DNA from: Rhizobacter sp. AJA081-3
Lineage (GTDB): Bacteria; Pseudomonadota; Gammaproteobacteria; Burkholderiales; Burkholderiaceae_C
Length of the DNA: 64,000 bases
Reading direction: 5' to 3'
NCBI RefSeq assembly: GCF_017795745.1
Contig: NZ_CP059067.1
Coordinates: 1,798,001 to 1,862,000 of the forward strand
Under the pieces are notes generated by a model. It was not told the origin of the DNA. It worked only from the letters and a program-made list of their open reading frames with translations, and ran no database searches. Both the position numbers and the translations under genes were made by a program. Positions 1 to 8,459 of the stretch are shown here, piece after piece (positions within the stretch are counted from its first letter, which is position 1; the number at the start of each line of letters is the position of its first letter).

Positions 1-225
1 GACGAGCAGTACAACATTGCGCGCAAGCACATCGAAGAGAACCAGGACAAGATGCACGCGATGGCCAAGGCACTGCTCGAATGGGAAACCATCGACAGCG
101 ACCAGATCGAGGACATCATGACCGGCAAGCCGCCGCGGCCGCCGAAGGACTGGACGACGCCTTCGGGCAAGGGCAGCACTGCCGTGCCGCCGGTCAGCCC
201 GGGCAGCGCGACGGCCACGGCCTGA
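1..225 (+). CDS. ftsH: ATP-dependent zinc metalloprotease FtsH, C-terminal end (partial)
   Basis: The window opens inside a gene in frame 1 that ends with TGA at 223-225, leaving 74 residues. The readable part (ARKHIEENQDKMHAMAKALL, then EWETIDSDQIEDIMTGK) matches the helical end of the peptidase domain and the acidic tail of FtsH, a membrane AAA+ protease that degrades misfolded membrane proteins and regulators. A Pro/Ser/Thr-rich tail closes the protein. The next genes are folP and glmM on the same strand, the conserved proteobacterial order ftsH-folP-glmM. The AAA+ and zinc motifs lie outside the window, so the call rests on the tail and synteny. Confidence 0.88.
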   Translation, partial: DEQYNIARKHIEENQDKMHAMAKALLEWETIDSDQIEDIMTGKPPRPPKDWTTPSGKGSTAVPPVSPGSATATA

Positions 226-250
226 CCGAGAGCCAACGCAGCGTTTTTCG

Positions 251-277
251 ACGGGGCTTCGGCCCCGTTCGTGTTTT
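251..277 (+). terminator. Hairpin with TTCG loop between ftsH and folP
   Basis: A perfect 7-bp stem (ACGGGGC 251-257 with GCCCCGT 262-268) is closed by a TTCG tetraloop and followed by a T-rich stretch (TCGTGTTTTC). It lies 26 bases after the ftsH stop. It looks like an intrinsic terminator or attenuator that reduces read-through into folP-glmM. The T-tract is interrupted, so termination may be partial. Confidence 0.6.
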
Positions 278-295
278 CAGACCCGCTCCGCAACG

Positions 296-1126
296 ATGTT
301 CTGGCAGACCACCCGCTTCAGGATCGACCTCGCGCGCCCGCGCGTGATGGGCATCGTCAACGTCACGCCGGACTCGTTTTCCGACGGCGGCCGCCACGGC
401 GACACGTCGACGGCACTGGCGCATTGCGAGCAACTGCTGGCCGAGGGCGCCGATATCCTCGATATCGGCGGCGAGTCGAGCCGCCCCGGCGCGGCGCCGG
501 TGCCGCTGGCGCAGGAACTCTCGCGGGTGCTGCCGGTGATCCAGGGCGCTTTGCAGTTCGGCGTGCCGCTGTCGGTGGACACCGTGAAGCCCGAGGTGAT
601 GCAGCGCGTGCTCGACCTCGGTGCCGACATCGTCAACGACATCAACGCGCTGCGCCTGCCTGGTGCGCTCGAGGCGGTGGCGGCCCACCCGCAATGCGGC
701 GTCTGCCTGATGCACATGCATGGCGACCCGGCCACGATGCAGAGCCGACCAGCCTACGACGACGTGGTGGCCGAGGTGTCGGACTTCCTGCACGAGCGCG
801 CCGCAGTGCTGCTGCGGCGGGGCGTGGGGCTTGAGCGCATCGTGTTCGACCCGGGTATCGGCTTCGGCAAGAGCGTGGCGCACAACCTCGAGTTGCTGCG
901 CCGCCAGCGCGAGTTGCTGGCGCTGGGCCGGCCGCTGCTGCTGGGATGGTCGCGCAAATCCACGCTGGGCACGCTGACCGGCCGGCCGGTCGGCGAGCGG
1001 CTGGCGGCCAGCGTCGCGGCGGCGCTGGCTTCGGTGCAACTGGGGGCGCGCGTCGTTCGTGTGCACGATGTCGCGGCCACGGTCGACGCCCTGAAGGTGT
1101 GGGATGGCGCAGGACTGGGCGGCTGA
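296..1126 (+). CDS. folP: Dihydropteroate synthase
   Basis: The 276-residue product matches DHPS, which condenses p-aminobenzoate with 6-hydroxymethyl-7,8-dihydropterin diphosphate in cytoplasmic folate synthesis and is the sulfonamide target. Diagnostic motifs are visible in order: MGIVNVTPDSFSDGG near residue 20, DIGGESSRPGA near 60, a DTVKP strand, NDINALR, MHMHGDP near 140, DPGIGFGKS near 190, and GWSRKS near 215. The length is normal for a single-domain enzyme. The ATG at 296 sits 70 bases after ftsH. glmM follows 24 bases downstream, so the two are probably cotranscribed. Confidence 0.97.
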   Translation: MFWQTTRFRIDLARPRVMGIVNVTPDSFSDGGRHGDTSTALAHCEQLLAEGADILDIGGESSRPGAAPVPLAQELSRVLPVIQGALQFGVPLSVDTVKPEVMQRVLDLGADIVNDINALRLPGALEAVAAHPQCGVCLMHMHGDPATMQSRPAYDDVVAEVSDFLHERAAVLLRRGVGLERIVFDPGIGFGKSVAHNLELLRRQRELLALGRPLLLGWSRKSTLGTLTGRPVGERLAASVAAALASVQLGARVVRVHDVAATVDALKVWDGAGLGG

Positions 1127-1150
1127 CAGAATCGCCGCCGGAGGATTGAC

Positions 1151-2482
1151 ATGAGCAGAAACTACTTCGGCACCGACGGCATCCGCGGCACGGTCGGCCA
1201 GGGCGCGATCACCGCCGACTTCATGCTTCGCATCGGCCATGCCGTAGGCCGCGTGTTGCGGGCCAGCGAGACCCGCCCGACGGTGCTGATCGGCAAGGAC
1301 ACGCGCATCTCGGGCTACATGATCGAGTCGGCGCTGGAGGCCGGGTTCACCTCGGCTGGCGTTGATGTGCTGATGACCGGCCCGCTGCCCACGCCTGGCG
1401 TGGCCTACATGACCCGGGCGCTGCGCCTGAGCCTGGGCGTGGTGATCAGCGCTTCGCACAACCCCTTCGAGGACAACGGAATCAAGTTCTTCTCGGCGCG
1501 CGGCGAGAAGCTGCCCGATGCCTGGGAGCAGCAGGTCGAGTCCGAGCTCGAGAAGCCGGCGCAGTGGGTCGACTCCGCTCGCCTGGGCAAGGTGCGCAAG
1601 CTGGAAGACGCCCGCGGCCGCTACATCGAGTTCTGCAAGAGCACCTTCAGCAACGACCTGTCGCTCAAGGGCCTGAAGATCGTCGTCGATGCGGCGCATG
1701 GCGCAGCCTCGCGCGTGGCGCCGAACGTGTTCCACGAACTCGGCGCCGAGGTGATCGAGATCGGCTGCAGCCCCGACGGGCTGAACATCAATGCCGGTTT
1801 CGGCGCCACCGCACCGGCCGCCTTGGTGGCGGCCGTCAAGGAACACCATGCCGACTACGGCGTAGCGCTCGACGGCGATGCCGACCGGCTGCAGCTGGTC
1901 GATGCCGCCGGGCGCCTGTACAACGGCGACGAGCTGCTTTTCGTGATGGTGGCCGACCGACTGGCGCAAGCGCAGAGCGTGCCGGGCGCCGTGGGCACAT
2001 TGATGACCAACATGGCGGTCGAGGTGGCGCTGAAGGAGCGCGGCATCGACTTCGTGCGCGCGAAGGTCGGAGACCGCTACATCCTCGAGGAACTGGCCGC
2101 ACGCGGCTGGCAGCTCGGCGGCGAGGGCTCGGGCCACCTGCTCGCGCTGGACAAGCACACCACCGGTGACGGCATCGTGAGTGCGCTGCAGATCCTGCAG
2201 GCGGTGCGGCGCAGCGGCCAATCGCTGGCCGAACTGCTGCACGGGGTCACGCTGTTCCCGCAGACCTTGATCAACGTGCGTCTGGCCGAGGGCAGCGACT
2301 GGAAGAAGAACGCCTCGCTGGCAGCCATGCAGGAGCGCGTGACGCGCGAGCTCGGCGGCGACGGGCGCATCCTGATCCGTGCATCCGGCACCGAGCCGGT
2401 GCTGCGCGTGATGGTCGAGGCACGCGACGCCGCCGTGGCCAGGCGCTGCGCCGAACAGTTGTCCGACGCGGCGCGCGGCTGA
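1151..2482 (+). CDS. glmM: Phosphoglucosamine mutase
   Basis: This 443-residue phosphohexomutase interconverts glucosamine-6-phosphate and glucosamine-1-phosphate on the way to UDP-GlcNAc for peptidoglycan and LPS. The N-terminus [13 protein letters not shown] is typical. The catalytic phosphoserine is Ser102 in ISASHNP (residues 99-105), the Mg-binding loop is DGDADR (241-246), the sugar-binding loop is GEGSGH, and the phosphate-binding loop near the C-terminus is RASGTEP. All four active-site segments are intact. A GGAGG-like ribosome site precedes the ATG. The stop lies one base from the convergent stop of the fasciclin gene. Confidence 0.97.
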   Translation: MSRNYFGTDGIRGTVGQGAITADFMLRIGHAVGRVLRASETRPTVLIGKDTRISGYMIESALEAGFTSAGVDVLMTGPLPTPGVAYMTRALRLSLGVVISASHNPFEDNGIKFFSARGEKLPDAWEQQVESELEKPAQWVDSARLGKVRKLEDARGRYIEFCKSTFSNDLSLKGLKIVVDAAHGAASRVAPNVFHELGAEVIEIGCSPDGLNINAGFGATAPAALVAAVKEHHADYGVALDGDADRLQLVDAAGRLYNGDELLFVMVADRLAQAQSVPGAVGTLMTNMAVEVALKERGIDFVRAKVGDRYILEELAARGWQLGGEGSGHLLALDKHTTGDGIVSALQILQAVRRSGQSLAELLHGVTLFPQTLINVRLAEGSDWKKNASLAAMQERVTRELGGDGRILIRASGTEPVLRVMVEARDAAVARRCAEQLSDAARG

Positions 2483-2483
2483 C

Positions 2484-2960
2484 CTACTTCTTCGGCGGCA
2501 TCAGCACGCGGTCGATGACGTGCACGACGCCGTTGCTGGCCGGCACGTCGGCCTGGGTGACCATGGCGTCTTCTACGGTGACGAAGGTTCCCGACTTCGC
2601 CAGGGCTACGTTGGCACCTTGAACAGTCTTGGTGCTGGCGTTCTTCACGTCCGCCGACACGATCTTGCCGGCGACCACGTGATAGCTGAGAACCGACTTG
2701 AGCAGGTCCTTGTTCGCTGCCAGCTCGGCCATCGTCTTCGCCGGTACTGCCTTGAAAGCGTCATCGCTGGGAGCGAAAACCGTGTAGGGGCCAGCGCCGC
2801 GCAGGGTCTCGGTCAGGCCGGCATCGGCGATCAGCTTGCTCAGCGTGCTCAACTGCGGCGTACGGGAAGCGGTGTCGGCGACGTTGGTGGGTGCAGCGGT
2901 CGTAGCGCAGCCGGCCAGGAAGGCCAGCGCAACGGCCAGCGGGGCGAGAGAACGGAACAT
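2484..2960 (-). CDS. Fasciclin (FAS1)-domain lipoprotein
   Basis: The 158-residue protein starts with a lipoprotein signal peptide, with a lipobox LAGC and acylated Cys at residue 18, so it should be anchored in the outer membrane or periplasm. After a short Thr/Ala linker comes one FAS1 domain: the first conserved box appears as GPYTVFAPSDDAF and the second as VHVIDRVLMP, with YHVVAGKI between them. FAS1 domains mediate adhesion; bacterial single-domain forms mostly lack an assigned role. The gene diverges from pstS, and its upstream region carries three PhoB-like half-sites oriented toward it (3020-3048), suggesting phosphate regulation. The family call is firm, the biological role is not. 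Confidence 0.88.
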   Translation of the reverse strand: MFRSLAPLAVALAFLAGCATTAAPTNVADTASRTPQLSTLSKLIADAGLTETLRGAGPYTVFAPSDDAFKAVPAKTMAELAANKDLLKSVLSYHVVAGKIVSADVKNASTKTVQGANVALAKSGTFVTVEDAMVTQADVPASNGVVHVIDRVLMPPKK

Positions 2961-3019
2961 GGGACGAACTCCTGTCAGGTCGTGTCTTGGGAGGAACGGA
3001 CGGGAGGCTATCCATGCTT

Positions 3020-3048
3020 TGTGACGAAGCCGTGACCGCGACGTGACG
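3020..3048 (-). promoter_or_regulatory. Candidate PhoB box array facing the fasciclin gene
   Basis: Read on the minus strand, three 7-mers, CGTCACG (3048-3042), GGTCACG (3037-3031) and CGTCACA (3026-3020), recur with exact 11-bp spacing. That is the 7 + 4 geometry of PhoB half-sites, whose enterobacterial consensus is close to CTGTCAT. The array ends 60 bases upstream of the fasciclin ATG. The repeats are visible directly; PhoB binding is inferred. Confidence 0.5.
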
Positions 3049-3078
3049 CCCGGTCACCCCGGGGTCGCGACCCATTCG

Positions 3079-3096
3079 ATGTCATGGCAATGTCAC
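3079..3096 (+). promoter_or_regulatory. Pho box upstream of pstS
   Basis: Two direct 7-mers, ATGTCAT (3079-3085) and ATGTCAC (3090-3096), are separated by 4 bases, the standard PhoB dimer site. A possible -10 (CCTAGA, 3105-3110) follows 8 bases later and no separate -35 is visible, as expected where PhoB substitutes for it. The site is 56 bases upstream of the pstS ATG. Confidence 0.75.
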
Positions 3097-3152
3097 ATTC
3101 CCACCCTAGAGTGCCGGGTATCCCTGAGGAAACCCTTCACGAAAGGCTGTTC

Positions 3153-4193
3153 ATGACTTCATCGATCTTCCGCGGCACGGCGCTGGCCGCCACGCTGATT
3201 CTCTCTACTGCAGGAGCCATGGCGCAGGACATCACGGGCGCCGGCGCGACCTTCCCGGCACCGATCTACGCGAAATGGGCGGATGCCTACAACAAGGCCA
3301 CGGGCGCAAGAATCAACTATCAGTCGGTGGGCTCGGGCGCGGGCATCAAGCAAATCAAGTCCAAGACCGTCGATTTCGGAGCGAGCGACATGCCGCTGAA
3401 GGACGACGAACTGGCCAAGGACGGCCTGGTCCAGTTTCCGACGGTGATCGGTGGCGTGGTGCCGGTGGTCAACATCAAGGGCATCGCGCCGGGGCAGATC
3501 AAGCTGACCGGGCAGGTGCTCGGTGACATCTACCTCGCCAAGATCACGAAGTGGAACGATGCGGCCCTGGCGGCGCTGAATCCAGGCGTACCTCTGCCCG
3601 ACGCTGCCATCTCCGTGGTGCGCCGCGCCGACGGATCGGGAACGACGTTCATCTTCACGAACTACCTGTCCAAGGTCAACAGCGAGTGGCAAGCGAAGGT
3701 GGGCGAAGGTACGGCCGTGAACTGGCCCACCGGCGCGGGCGGCAAGGGCAATGAGGGCGTGGCGGCTTTCGTGCAGCGCTTGCCCAACTCGATCGGCTAT
3801 GTCGAGTATGCGTACGTCAAGCAGAACAAGATGACCTACGTGATGCTCAAGAACAAGGACGGGAACTTCGCGGCGCCGGACGATGCGAACTTCAAGGCGG
3901 CTGCTGCCGGCGCGGAGTGGTCCAAGAGCTTCTACCAGATCCTCACCGAGCAGCCGGGCAAGGAAACCTGGCCGATCAGCGGTGCCACCTTCATTCTCAT
4001 GTACAAGAGCCAGGAGAAGCCGCAGAACGCCGCGAGTGCGCTGAAGTTCTTCGACTGGGCTTACAACAGCGGTGACCAGATGGCGGCCGAACTCGAGTAC
4101 GTGCCGCTGCCCGACGCAGTCAAGGCACTGGTTCGCAAGCAGTGGGCCGACAACATCAAGGACGCCTCCGGCAAGGTGATTGCCTACAAGTAG
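3153..4193 (+). CDS. pstS: Periplasmic phosphate-binding protein PstS
   Basis: The substrate-binding protein of the high-affinity phosphate ABC transporter. I choose the ATG at 3153 (346 residues), preceded by GAAAGG, because it directly begins a signal peptide (MTSSIFRGTALAATLILSTA, cleavage after AMA-Q). An in-frame upstream start would place 23 extra residues before it. The mature protein begins DITGAGATFPAPIYAKW, a hallmark of PstS. Phosphate ligands are recognisable in GSGAGIKQI, GASDMPL and RADGSGTTFIFT. A Pho box lies upstream and pstC, pstA, pstB, phoU, phoB and phoR follow in one direction. Confidence 0.97.
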   Translation: MTSSIFRGTALAATLILSTAGAMAQDITGAGATFPAPIYAKWADAYNKATGARINYQSVGSGAGIKQIKSKTVDFGASDMPLKDDELAKDGLVQFPTVIGGVVPVVNIKGIAPGQIKLTGQVLGDIYLAKITKWNDAALAALNPGVPLPDAAISVVRRADGSGTTFIFTNYLSKVNSEWQAKVGEGTAVNWPTGAGGKGNEGVAAFVQRLPNSIGYVEYAYVKQNKMTYVMLKNKDGNFAAPDDANFKAAAAGAEWSKSFYQILTEQPGKETWPISGATFILMYKSQEKPQNAASALKFFDWAYNSGDQMAAELEYVPLPDAVKALVRKQWADNIKDASGKVIAYK

Positions 4194-4242
4194 ATCGGCG
4201 ACATGTCGGGCTTGAGCATTGGCTTGCTCGGCTCGGCACGGC

Positions 4243-4285
4243 GCGGGGTGGAGTCCTTCATTGGGCTCACCCCGCCGTTGTTTGA
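4243..4285 (+). terminator. Intercistronic hairpin between pstS and pstC
   Basis: An 8-bp perfect stem (GCGGGGTG 4243-4250 with CACCCCGC 4268-4275) encloses a 17-base loop and is followed by CGTTGTTTGA. It lies in the 107-base gap between pstS and pstC, the largest gap in the operon. It may attenuate transcription or protect the pstS message, which would explain more binding protein than permease. The large loop and weak T-tract make full termination unlikely. Confidence 0.45.
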
Positions 4286-4300
4286 CACGGAGGACTCGAC

Positions 4301-5323
4301 GTGGCCGCTACACTGCCCGCAAAACCATTCCCCGACGAGCAGAAGATGGATCGATCGCACTCGCAGGGGCGGCCGCCGGCTCAGAGGCGAGCTTCTCCCT
4401 GGGCTGACACTCTCTTCTCGGTGCTGGCCCACGGCGCCGCCGTGGTGACGCTCGTCCTTCTGGCCGGCATCATTCTCTCGCTCGTCATTGGCGCATGGCC
4501 CGCGATTCGCGAGTACGGGCTGAGCTTCCTCTGGCGCAGCGAGTGGGACCCCGTTCAAAACAAGTACGGCGGGCTGGTGATGATCTACGGCACGCTGATG
4601 ACATCGTTCATCGCGCTGCTGATCGCGGTTCCCGTCAGCTTCGGAATCGCCTTGTTCCTCACCGAGTTGTCGCCGTCCTGGTTGAAGCGCCCGCTCGGCA
4701 CGGCGATCGAACTTCTCGCAGCGGTGCCTTCCATCGTCTACGGCATGTGGGGTTTGCTGGTGTTCAGCCCCATCCTGTCGAAGTACGTGCAGCAGCCCCT
4801 GCAGTCTGCCTTCGGCGATGTTCCGGTACTTGGGGCGCTGTTCAGCGGCGCGCCTGTGGGCATCGGCCTGCTGTCTGCGGGCATCATCCTGGCGATCATG
4901 GTGATCCCGTTCATCGCCGCGGTGATGCGCGACGTCTTCGAGGTCACCCCGCCCATGCTCAAGGAATCGTCGTATGCGCTCGGCGCCACGACGTGGGAAG
5001 TGGTCTATCGCGTCGTGTTGCCGTACACCAAGACAGGCGTCGTGGGGGGCATCATGCTGGGGCTCGGTCGCGCACTGGGCGAGACGATGGCTGTCACCTT
5101 CGTCATCGGGAACTTCAACCAACTGGAATCCCTGTCGTTGTTCGAGGCGGCCAACAGCATCACGTCGGCGCTTGCCAATGAGTTCGCGGAGGCCGGGGAA
5201 GGGTTGCACCAGGCATCGTTGATCTACCTGGGGCTGGTGCTGTTCTTCATTACCTTCGTCGTGCTGTCGCTGTCGAAGCTGTTGCTGACGCAGTTGAAGA
5301 AGGGCGAGGGGAGCCGGACATGA
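4301..5323 (+). CDS. pstC: Phosphate ABC transporter permease PstC
   Basis: The 340-residue inner-membrane permease subunit starts at GTG 4301, chosen because ACGGAGGA lies just upstream at 4287-4294. The first 45 residues are hydrophilic, followed by a transmembrane helix ([20 protein letters not shown]). Five further helices are readable, and the binding-protein-dependent permease loop (EAA-type, [20 protein letters not shown]) lies near residues 223-242. PstC pairs with PstA to form the channel. Its stop overlaps the pstA start in ATGA, so the two are translationally coupled. Confidence 0.96.
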   Translation: MAATLPAKPFPDEQKMDRSHSQGRPPAQRRASPWADTLFSVLAHGAAVVTLVLLAGIILSLVIGAWPAIREYGLSFLWRSEWDPVQNKYGGLVMIYGTLMTSFIALLIAVPVSFGIALFLTELSPSWLKRPLGTAIELLAAVPSIVYGMWGLLVFSPILSKYVQQPLQSAFGDVPVLGALFSGAPVGIGLLSAGIILAIMVIPFIAAVMRDVFEVTPPMLKESSYALGATTWEVVYRVVLPYTKTGVVGGIMLGLGRALGETMAVTFVIGNFNQLESLSLFEAANSITSALANEFAEAGEGLHQASLIYLGLVLFFITFVVLSLSKLLLTQLKKGEGSRT

Positions 5324-6204
5324 GCAGCATCGTCAATGACCAGGCCGCGCAGTACCAGGCCAAGCGGCTCAGCATGCACGCTGCCCGCAAACGCGTGAAC
5401 GCGATCGCGCTCGTGCTGGCCCTGGTGGCCATGTCCTTCGGCTTGTTCTGGCTGATCTGGATCCTGATCGAGACGGTCCGCCTCGGTCTGGGCGGCATGT
5501 CGCTCGCTTTGTTCACCGAAATGACGCCCCCGCCACAGGCCGAGACAGGCGGCCTTGCCAATGCGATCTTTGGTTCGCTGGCGATGGTCACGCTGGCCAC
5601 GTTGCTCGGCACGCCCATCGGGATCCTCGCCGGCATCTACCTCGGCGAGTATGGGCAGAAGGGATGGCTCGGCAGCATCACGCGCTTCATCAACGACATC
5701 CTGCTCTCGGCCCCTTCGATCGTGATCGGACTGTTCATCTACGCTGCAGTGGTCGCTCCAATGAAGAGTTTCTCGGGCTTCGCTGGTGTCCTGGCGCTTG
5801 CGCTGATCGTCATTCCCGTGGTGATCCGGACGACCGAGAACATGCTCAGCCTGATTCCCAATGCACTGCGGGAGGCGGCGTATGCGCTGGGCACGCCGAA
5901 GTGGAAAGTCATCTCTTCGATCACGCTGAAGGCGGCGCGTGCCGGCGTCATCACGGGCATTCTGCTGGCCCTGGCACGCATCGCCGGCGAAACCGCGCCG
6001 CTGCTGTTCACCGCGCTGTCGAATCAGTTCTGGACGAGCGACCTGAGGCAGCCGATGGCCAGTCTGCCGGTGACGATCTTCAAGTTCGCGATGAGCCCCT
6101 ACGAAAACTGGCAGAAGCTGGCGTGGGCGGGCGTGTTCCTGATCACCTTCGGCGTGCTCATGCTGAACATCCTGGCTCGCGTGCTGTTCCGCAACAAATC
6201 CTGA
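5320..6204 (+). CDS. pstA: Phosphate ABC transporter permease PstA
   Basis: The 294-residue partner permease of PstC has a cytoplasmic N-terminus and about six transmembrane helices. Its EAA loop ([20 protein letters not shown]) near residues 186-205 docks with the ATPase PstB. The motif GLFIYAAVV and the segment SIVIGL are typical of PstA. The start overlaps the pstC stop by 4 bases. pstB follows after 17 bases. The length is normal. Confidence 0.96.
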   Translation: MSSIVNDQAAQYQAKRLSMHAARKRVNAIALVLALVAMSFGLFWLIWILIETVRLGLGGMSLALFTEMTPPPQAETGGLANAIFGSLAMVTLATLLGTPIGILAGIYLGEYGQKGWLGSITRFINDILLSAPSIVIGLFIYAAVVAPMKSFSGFAGVLALALIVIPVVIRTTENMLSLIPNALREAAYALGTPKWKVISSITLKAARAGVITGILLALARIAGETAPLLFTALSNQFWTSDLRQPMASLPVTIFKFAMSPYENWQKLAWAGVFLITFGVLMLNILARVLFRNKS

Positions 6205-6221
6205 ACTAGGAATCCCAGAAC

Positions 6222-7007
6222 ATGGACACCCGAGTCGACCTCCCGGTGGGCGAGAAGATCAAGCTCTCGGTACGAGATCTGAACTTCTACTATGGCGCCT
6301 TCCATGCCCTGAAGCACATCAACCTCGACATCCCGGAGCGCAAGGTCACGGCGTTCATCGGGCCGTCGGGCTGCGGCAAGAGCACGCTGTTGCGAACCTT
6401 CAACCGGATGTTCGAGCTCTATCCGGAGCAACGTGCCGAAGGGCAGATCCTCGTGGATGGCGAGAACATCCTCGAGTCGAAGCACGACGTCAGCCTGATC
6501 CGCGCCAAGATCGGCATGGTGTTCCAGAAGCCGACGCCGTTCCCGATGTCCATCTACGACAACATCGCCTTCGGGGTGAAGTTGTTCGAGACACTGCCAC
6601 GTGCGGAGATGGATGAACGTGTCGAATGGGCGCTGAAGAAGGCGGCGCTGTGGACCGAGGTCAAGGACAAGCTGGGCCAGAGCGGCTCGGGCCTGTCGGG
6701 CGGGCAGCAGCAGCGCCTTTGCATCGCTCGCGGTGTGGCGATCAAGCCCGAGGTGCTGCTGCTCGACGAACCCTGTTCTGCGCTGGACCCGATCTCCACC
6801 GGCAAGATCGAGGAACTGATCACCGAGTTGAAGGCCGACTACACCGTGGCCATCGTGACCCACAACATGCAGCAGGCTGCGCGCTGTTCGGACTACACCG
6901 CCTACATGTACCTCGGCGACCTGATCGAATTCGGGCCGACGTCCGAGCTCTTCATGAAACCGAAGAAGAAGGACACCGAGGACTACATCACCGGCCGCTT
7001 CGGCTGA
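6222..7007 (+). CDS. pstB: Phosphate import ATP-binding protein PstB
   Basis: The 261-residue ABC ATPase energises phosphate uptake. Walker A is GPSGCGKST (residues 47-55), the Q-loop segment is [16 protein letters not shown], the signature is LSGGQQQR, Walker B is [13 protein letters not shown], and the switch His lies in IVTHNMQQA. The [10 protein letters not shown] stretch and the full-length tail distinguish PstB from other ABC ATPases. It follows pstA by 17 bases and precedes phoU by 16. Together with PhoU it also signals phosphate status to PhoR. Confidence 0.97.
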   Translation: MDTRVDLPVGEKIKLSVRDLNFYYGAFHALKHINLDIPERKVTAFIGPSGCGKSTLLRTFNRMFELYPEQRAEGQILVDGENILESKHDVSLIRAKIGMVFQKPTPFPMSIYDNIAFGVKLFETLPRAEMDERVEWALKKAALWTEVKDKLGQSGSGLSGGQQQRLCIARGVAIKPEVLLLDEPCSALDPISTGKIEELITELKADYTVAIVTHNMQQAARCSDYTAYMYLGDLIEFGPTSELFMKPKKKDTEDYITGRFG

Positions 7008-7023
7008 CCAGCGAGAACGAGCC

Positions 7024-7731
7024 ATGACCGAAAAACACCTTTCCACGCAGTTCGACGCCGAGCTGAGCGCCATCTCCACCCGCGTGCTCGAGATGGGGGG
7101 GCTCGCGGAATCGCAAGTGGCGCAAGCCATCTACGCGCTGGTCAACTTCAGCAGCGAGACGGCCTCCCAGGTCCTTCAGGGCGAAGAACGAGTCAACCAG
7201 CTGGAGATCGAGATCGACCGCGACCTCTCCACCATCATCGCCCGTCGCCAGCCGACGGCACGCGACCTGCGCCTGTTGATTGCCATCTCCAAGACGATCG
7301 GTAATCTGGAGCGCGTGGGCGACGAGGCAGCGCGCATCGGCCGCACCGTGCAGCGTCTGATCAACTCGGGCGTATCCAGCCGCATGCGGCTGCCGGTGGT
7401 CGACGTCTCCTTCGAGGCCAGCCTAGCCATCGCCTCGTTGCGCAAAGCGCTCGACGCCTTCGCGCGGCTCGACGCGGTAAAGGCGCTGGAAGTCATCAAG
7501 GATGACAACCAGATCGACCGCGAGTTCGACGGCCTGATGCGCCAGCTCATCACCTACATGATGGAAGATCCGCGCACCATCTCGGCGTCGATCGACCTGG
7601 TCTTCGTCGCGAAGGCGATCGAACGAATCGGCGACCACGCCAAGAACCTGGCCGAGCAGATCATCTACATCGTCAAGGGCACCGACGTTCGCCACAATAC
7701 GCTCGAGAACGTCGAATCGATCGTCCGATGA
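7024..7731 (+). CDS. phoU: Phosphate signalling regulator PhoU
   Basis: The 235-residue all-helical protein contains two PhoU repeats (three-helix bundles). Conserved metal-binding-like motifs appear in the first repeat as RDLSTIIARRQPTARDLR and ERVGDEAARIG, and in the second as MEDPRTISASIDLVFVAKAIERIGDHAKN. PhoU links PstSCAB to PhoR and represses the Pho response when phosphate is plentiful. An ATG with GAGAACGAGCC upstream starts the gene, and phoB follows after 10 bases. The placement in a pst-pho operon fully supports the name. Confidence 0.96.
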   Translation: MTEKHLSTQFDAELSAISTRVLEMGGLAESQVAQAIYALVNFSSETASQVLQGEERVNQLEIEIDRDLSTIIARRQPTARDLRLLIAISKTIGNLERVGDEAARIGRTVQRLINSGVSSRMRLPVVDVSFEASLAIASLRKALDAFARLDAVKALEVIKDDNQIDREFDGLMRQLITYMMEDPRTISASIDLVFVAKAIERIGDHAKNLAEQIIYIVKGTDVRHNTLENVESIVR

Positions 7732-7741
7732 GGAGCAAGGC

Positions 7742-8443
7742 ATGAGCCGCGTGCTGGTGGTCGAAGACGAGTCGGCGATCGCCGAGCTGATTTCTCTGAA
7801 CCTGCGGCATGCGGGTTACGAGGTGACGCTTGCGGCCAGCGCCGAGCAGGCGCAGGCGGCGGTGGATGGCGTGTTGCCCGACCTCGTGCTGCTGGACTGG
7901 ATGCTGCCTGGTCAATCGGGCCTGTCGCTGGCGCGGCGCTGGCGCGGTGACGCGCGTACGCGCGAGCTGCCGATCATCATGCTGACGGCTCGGGCCGACG
8001 AGACCGACAAGGTGGCCGGCCTGGATGCAGGGGCCGACGATTACCTGGCCAAGCCGTTCTCGACGAACGAACTGATGGCGCGCATTCGCGCGGTGCTTCG
8101 GCGCAAGGCGCCGGAGGCGCTGGACGCCGCGGTGGAATTGGGTGGCCTGAGGCTCGATCCATCGACTCGGCGGGTGTCGCGCGGCGACGTCGAGCTCAAG
8201 CTGGGGCCGACCGAGTTTCGCCTGCTGCACTTCTTCATGACGCACCCCGAGCGCGTGCACAGCCGGGCGCAACTGCTCGATCGGGTTTGGGGCGATCATG
8301 TCTTCATCGAGGAGCGAACGGTCGACGTGCACGTGAAGCGCCTGCGCGAGGCGCTGTCGCCCGGGCAATGCGCCCAAATGGTCGAGACAGTGCGGGGTGC
8401 CGGCTACCGGCTGACACAGCAGGTGGTGGCGTCGCAGGCGTGA
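7742..8443 (+). CDS. phoB: Phosphate regulon response regulator PhoB
   Basis: The 233-residue protein is an OmpR/PhoB-type response regulator. The receiver domain (residues 1-120) has the acidic pocket EDE (8-10), phospho-acceptor Asp52 in LLDWMLPG and the conserved Lys in AKPFS. The winged-helix domain (about 130-228) contains LGPTEFRLLHFFMTHPERVHSR and the recognition helix region VDVHVKRLREAL. It should bind the Pho boxes upstream of pstS. phoR follows 16 bases downstream. The neighbouring kinase and transporter make the assignment to PhoB rather than another OmpR-family member secure. Confidence 0.96.
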   Translation: MSRVLVVEDESAIAELISLNLRHAGYEVTLAASAEQAQAAVDGVLPDLVLLDWMLPGQSGLSLARRWRGDARTRELPIIMLTARADETDKVAGLDAGADDYLAKPFSTNELMARIRAVLRRKAPEALDAAVELGGLRLDPSTRRVSRGDVELKLGPTEFRLLHFFMTHPERVHSRAQLLDRVWGDHVFIEERTVDVHVKRLREALSPGQCAQMVETVRGAGYRLTQQVVASQA

Positions 8444-8459
8444 ATTCGCGGATCCCACG

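Noticed and set aside
194-2242. Long minus-strand open frame (682 codons) across folP and glmM
   Set aside because: It is antisense to two certain genes and rich in His/Arg/Gln, the usual artefact of GC-rich third positions; no motif is visible.
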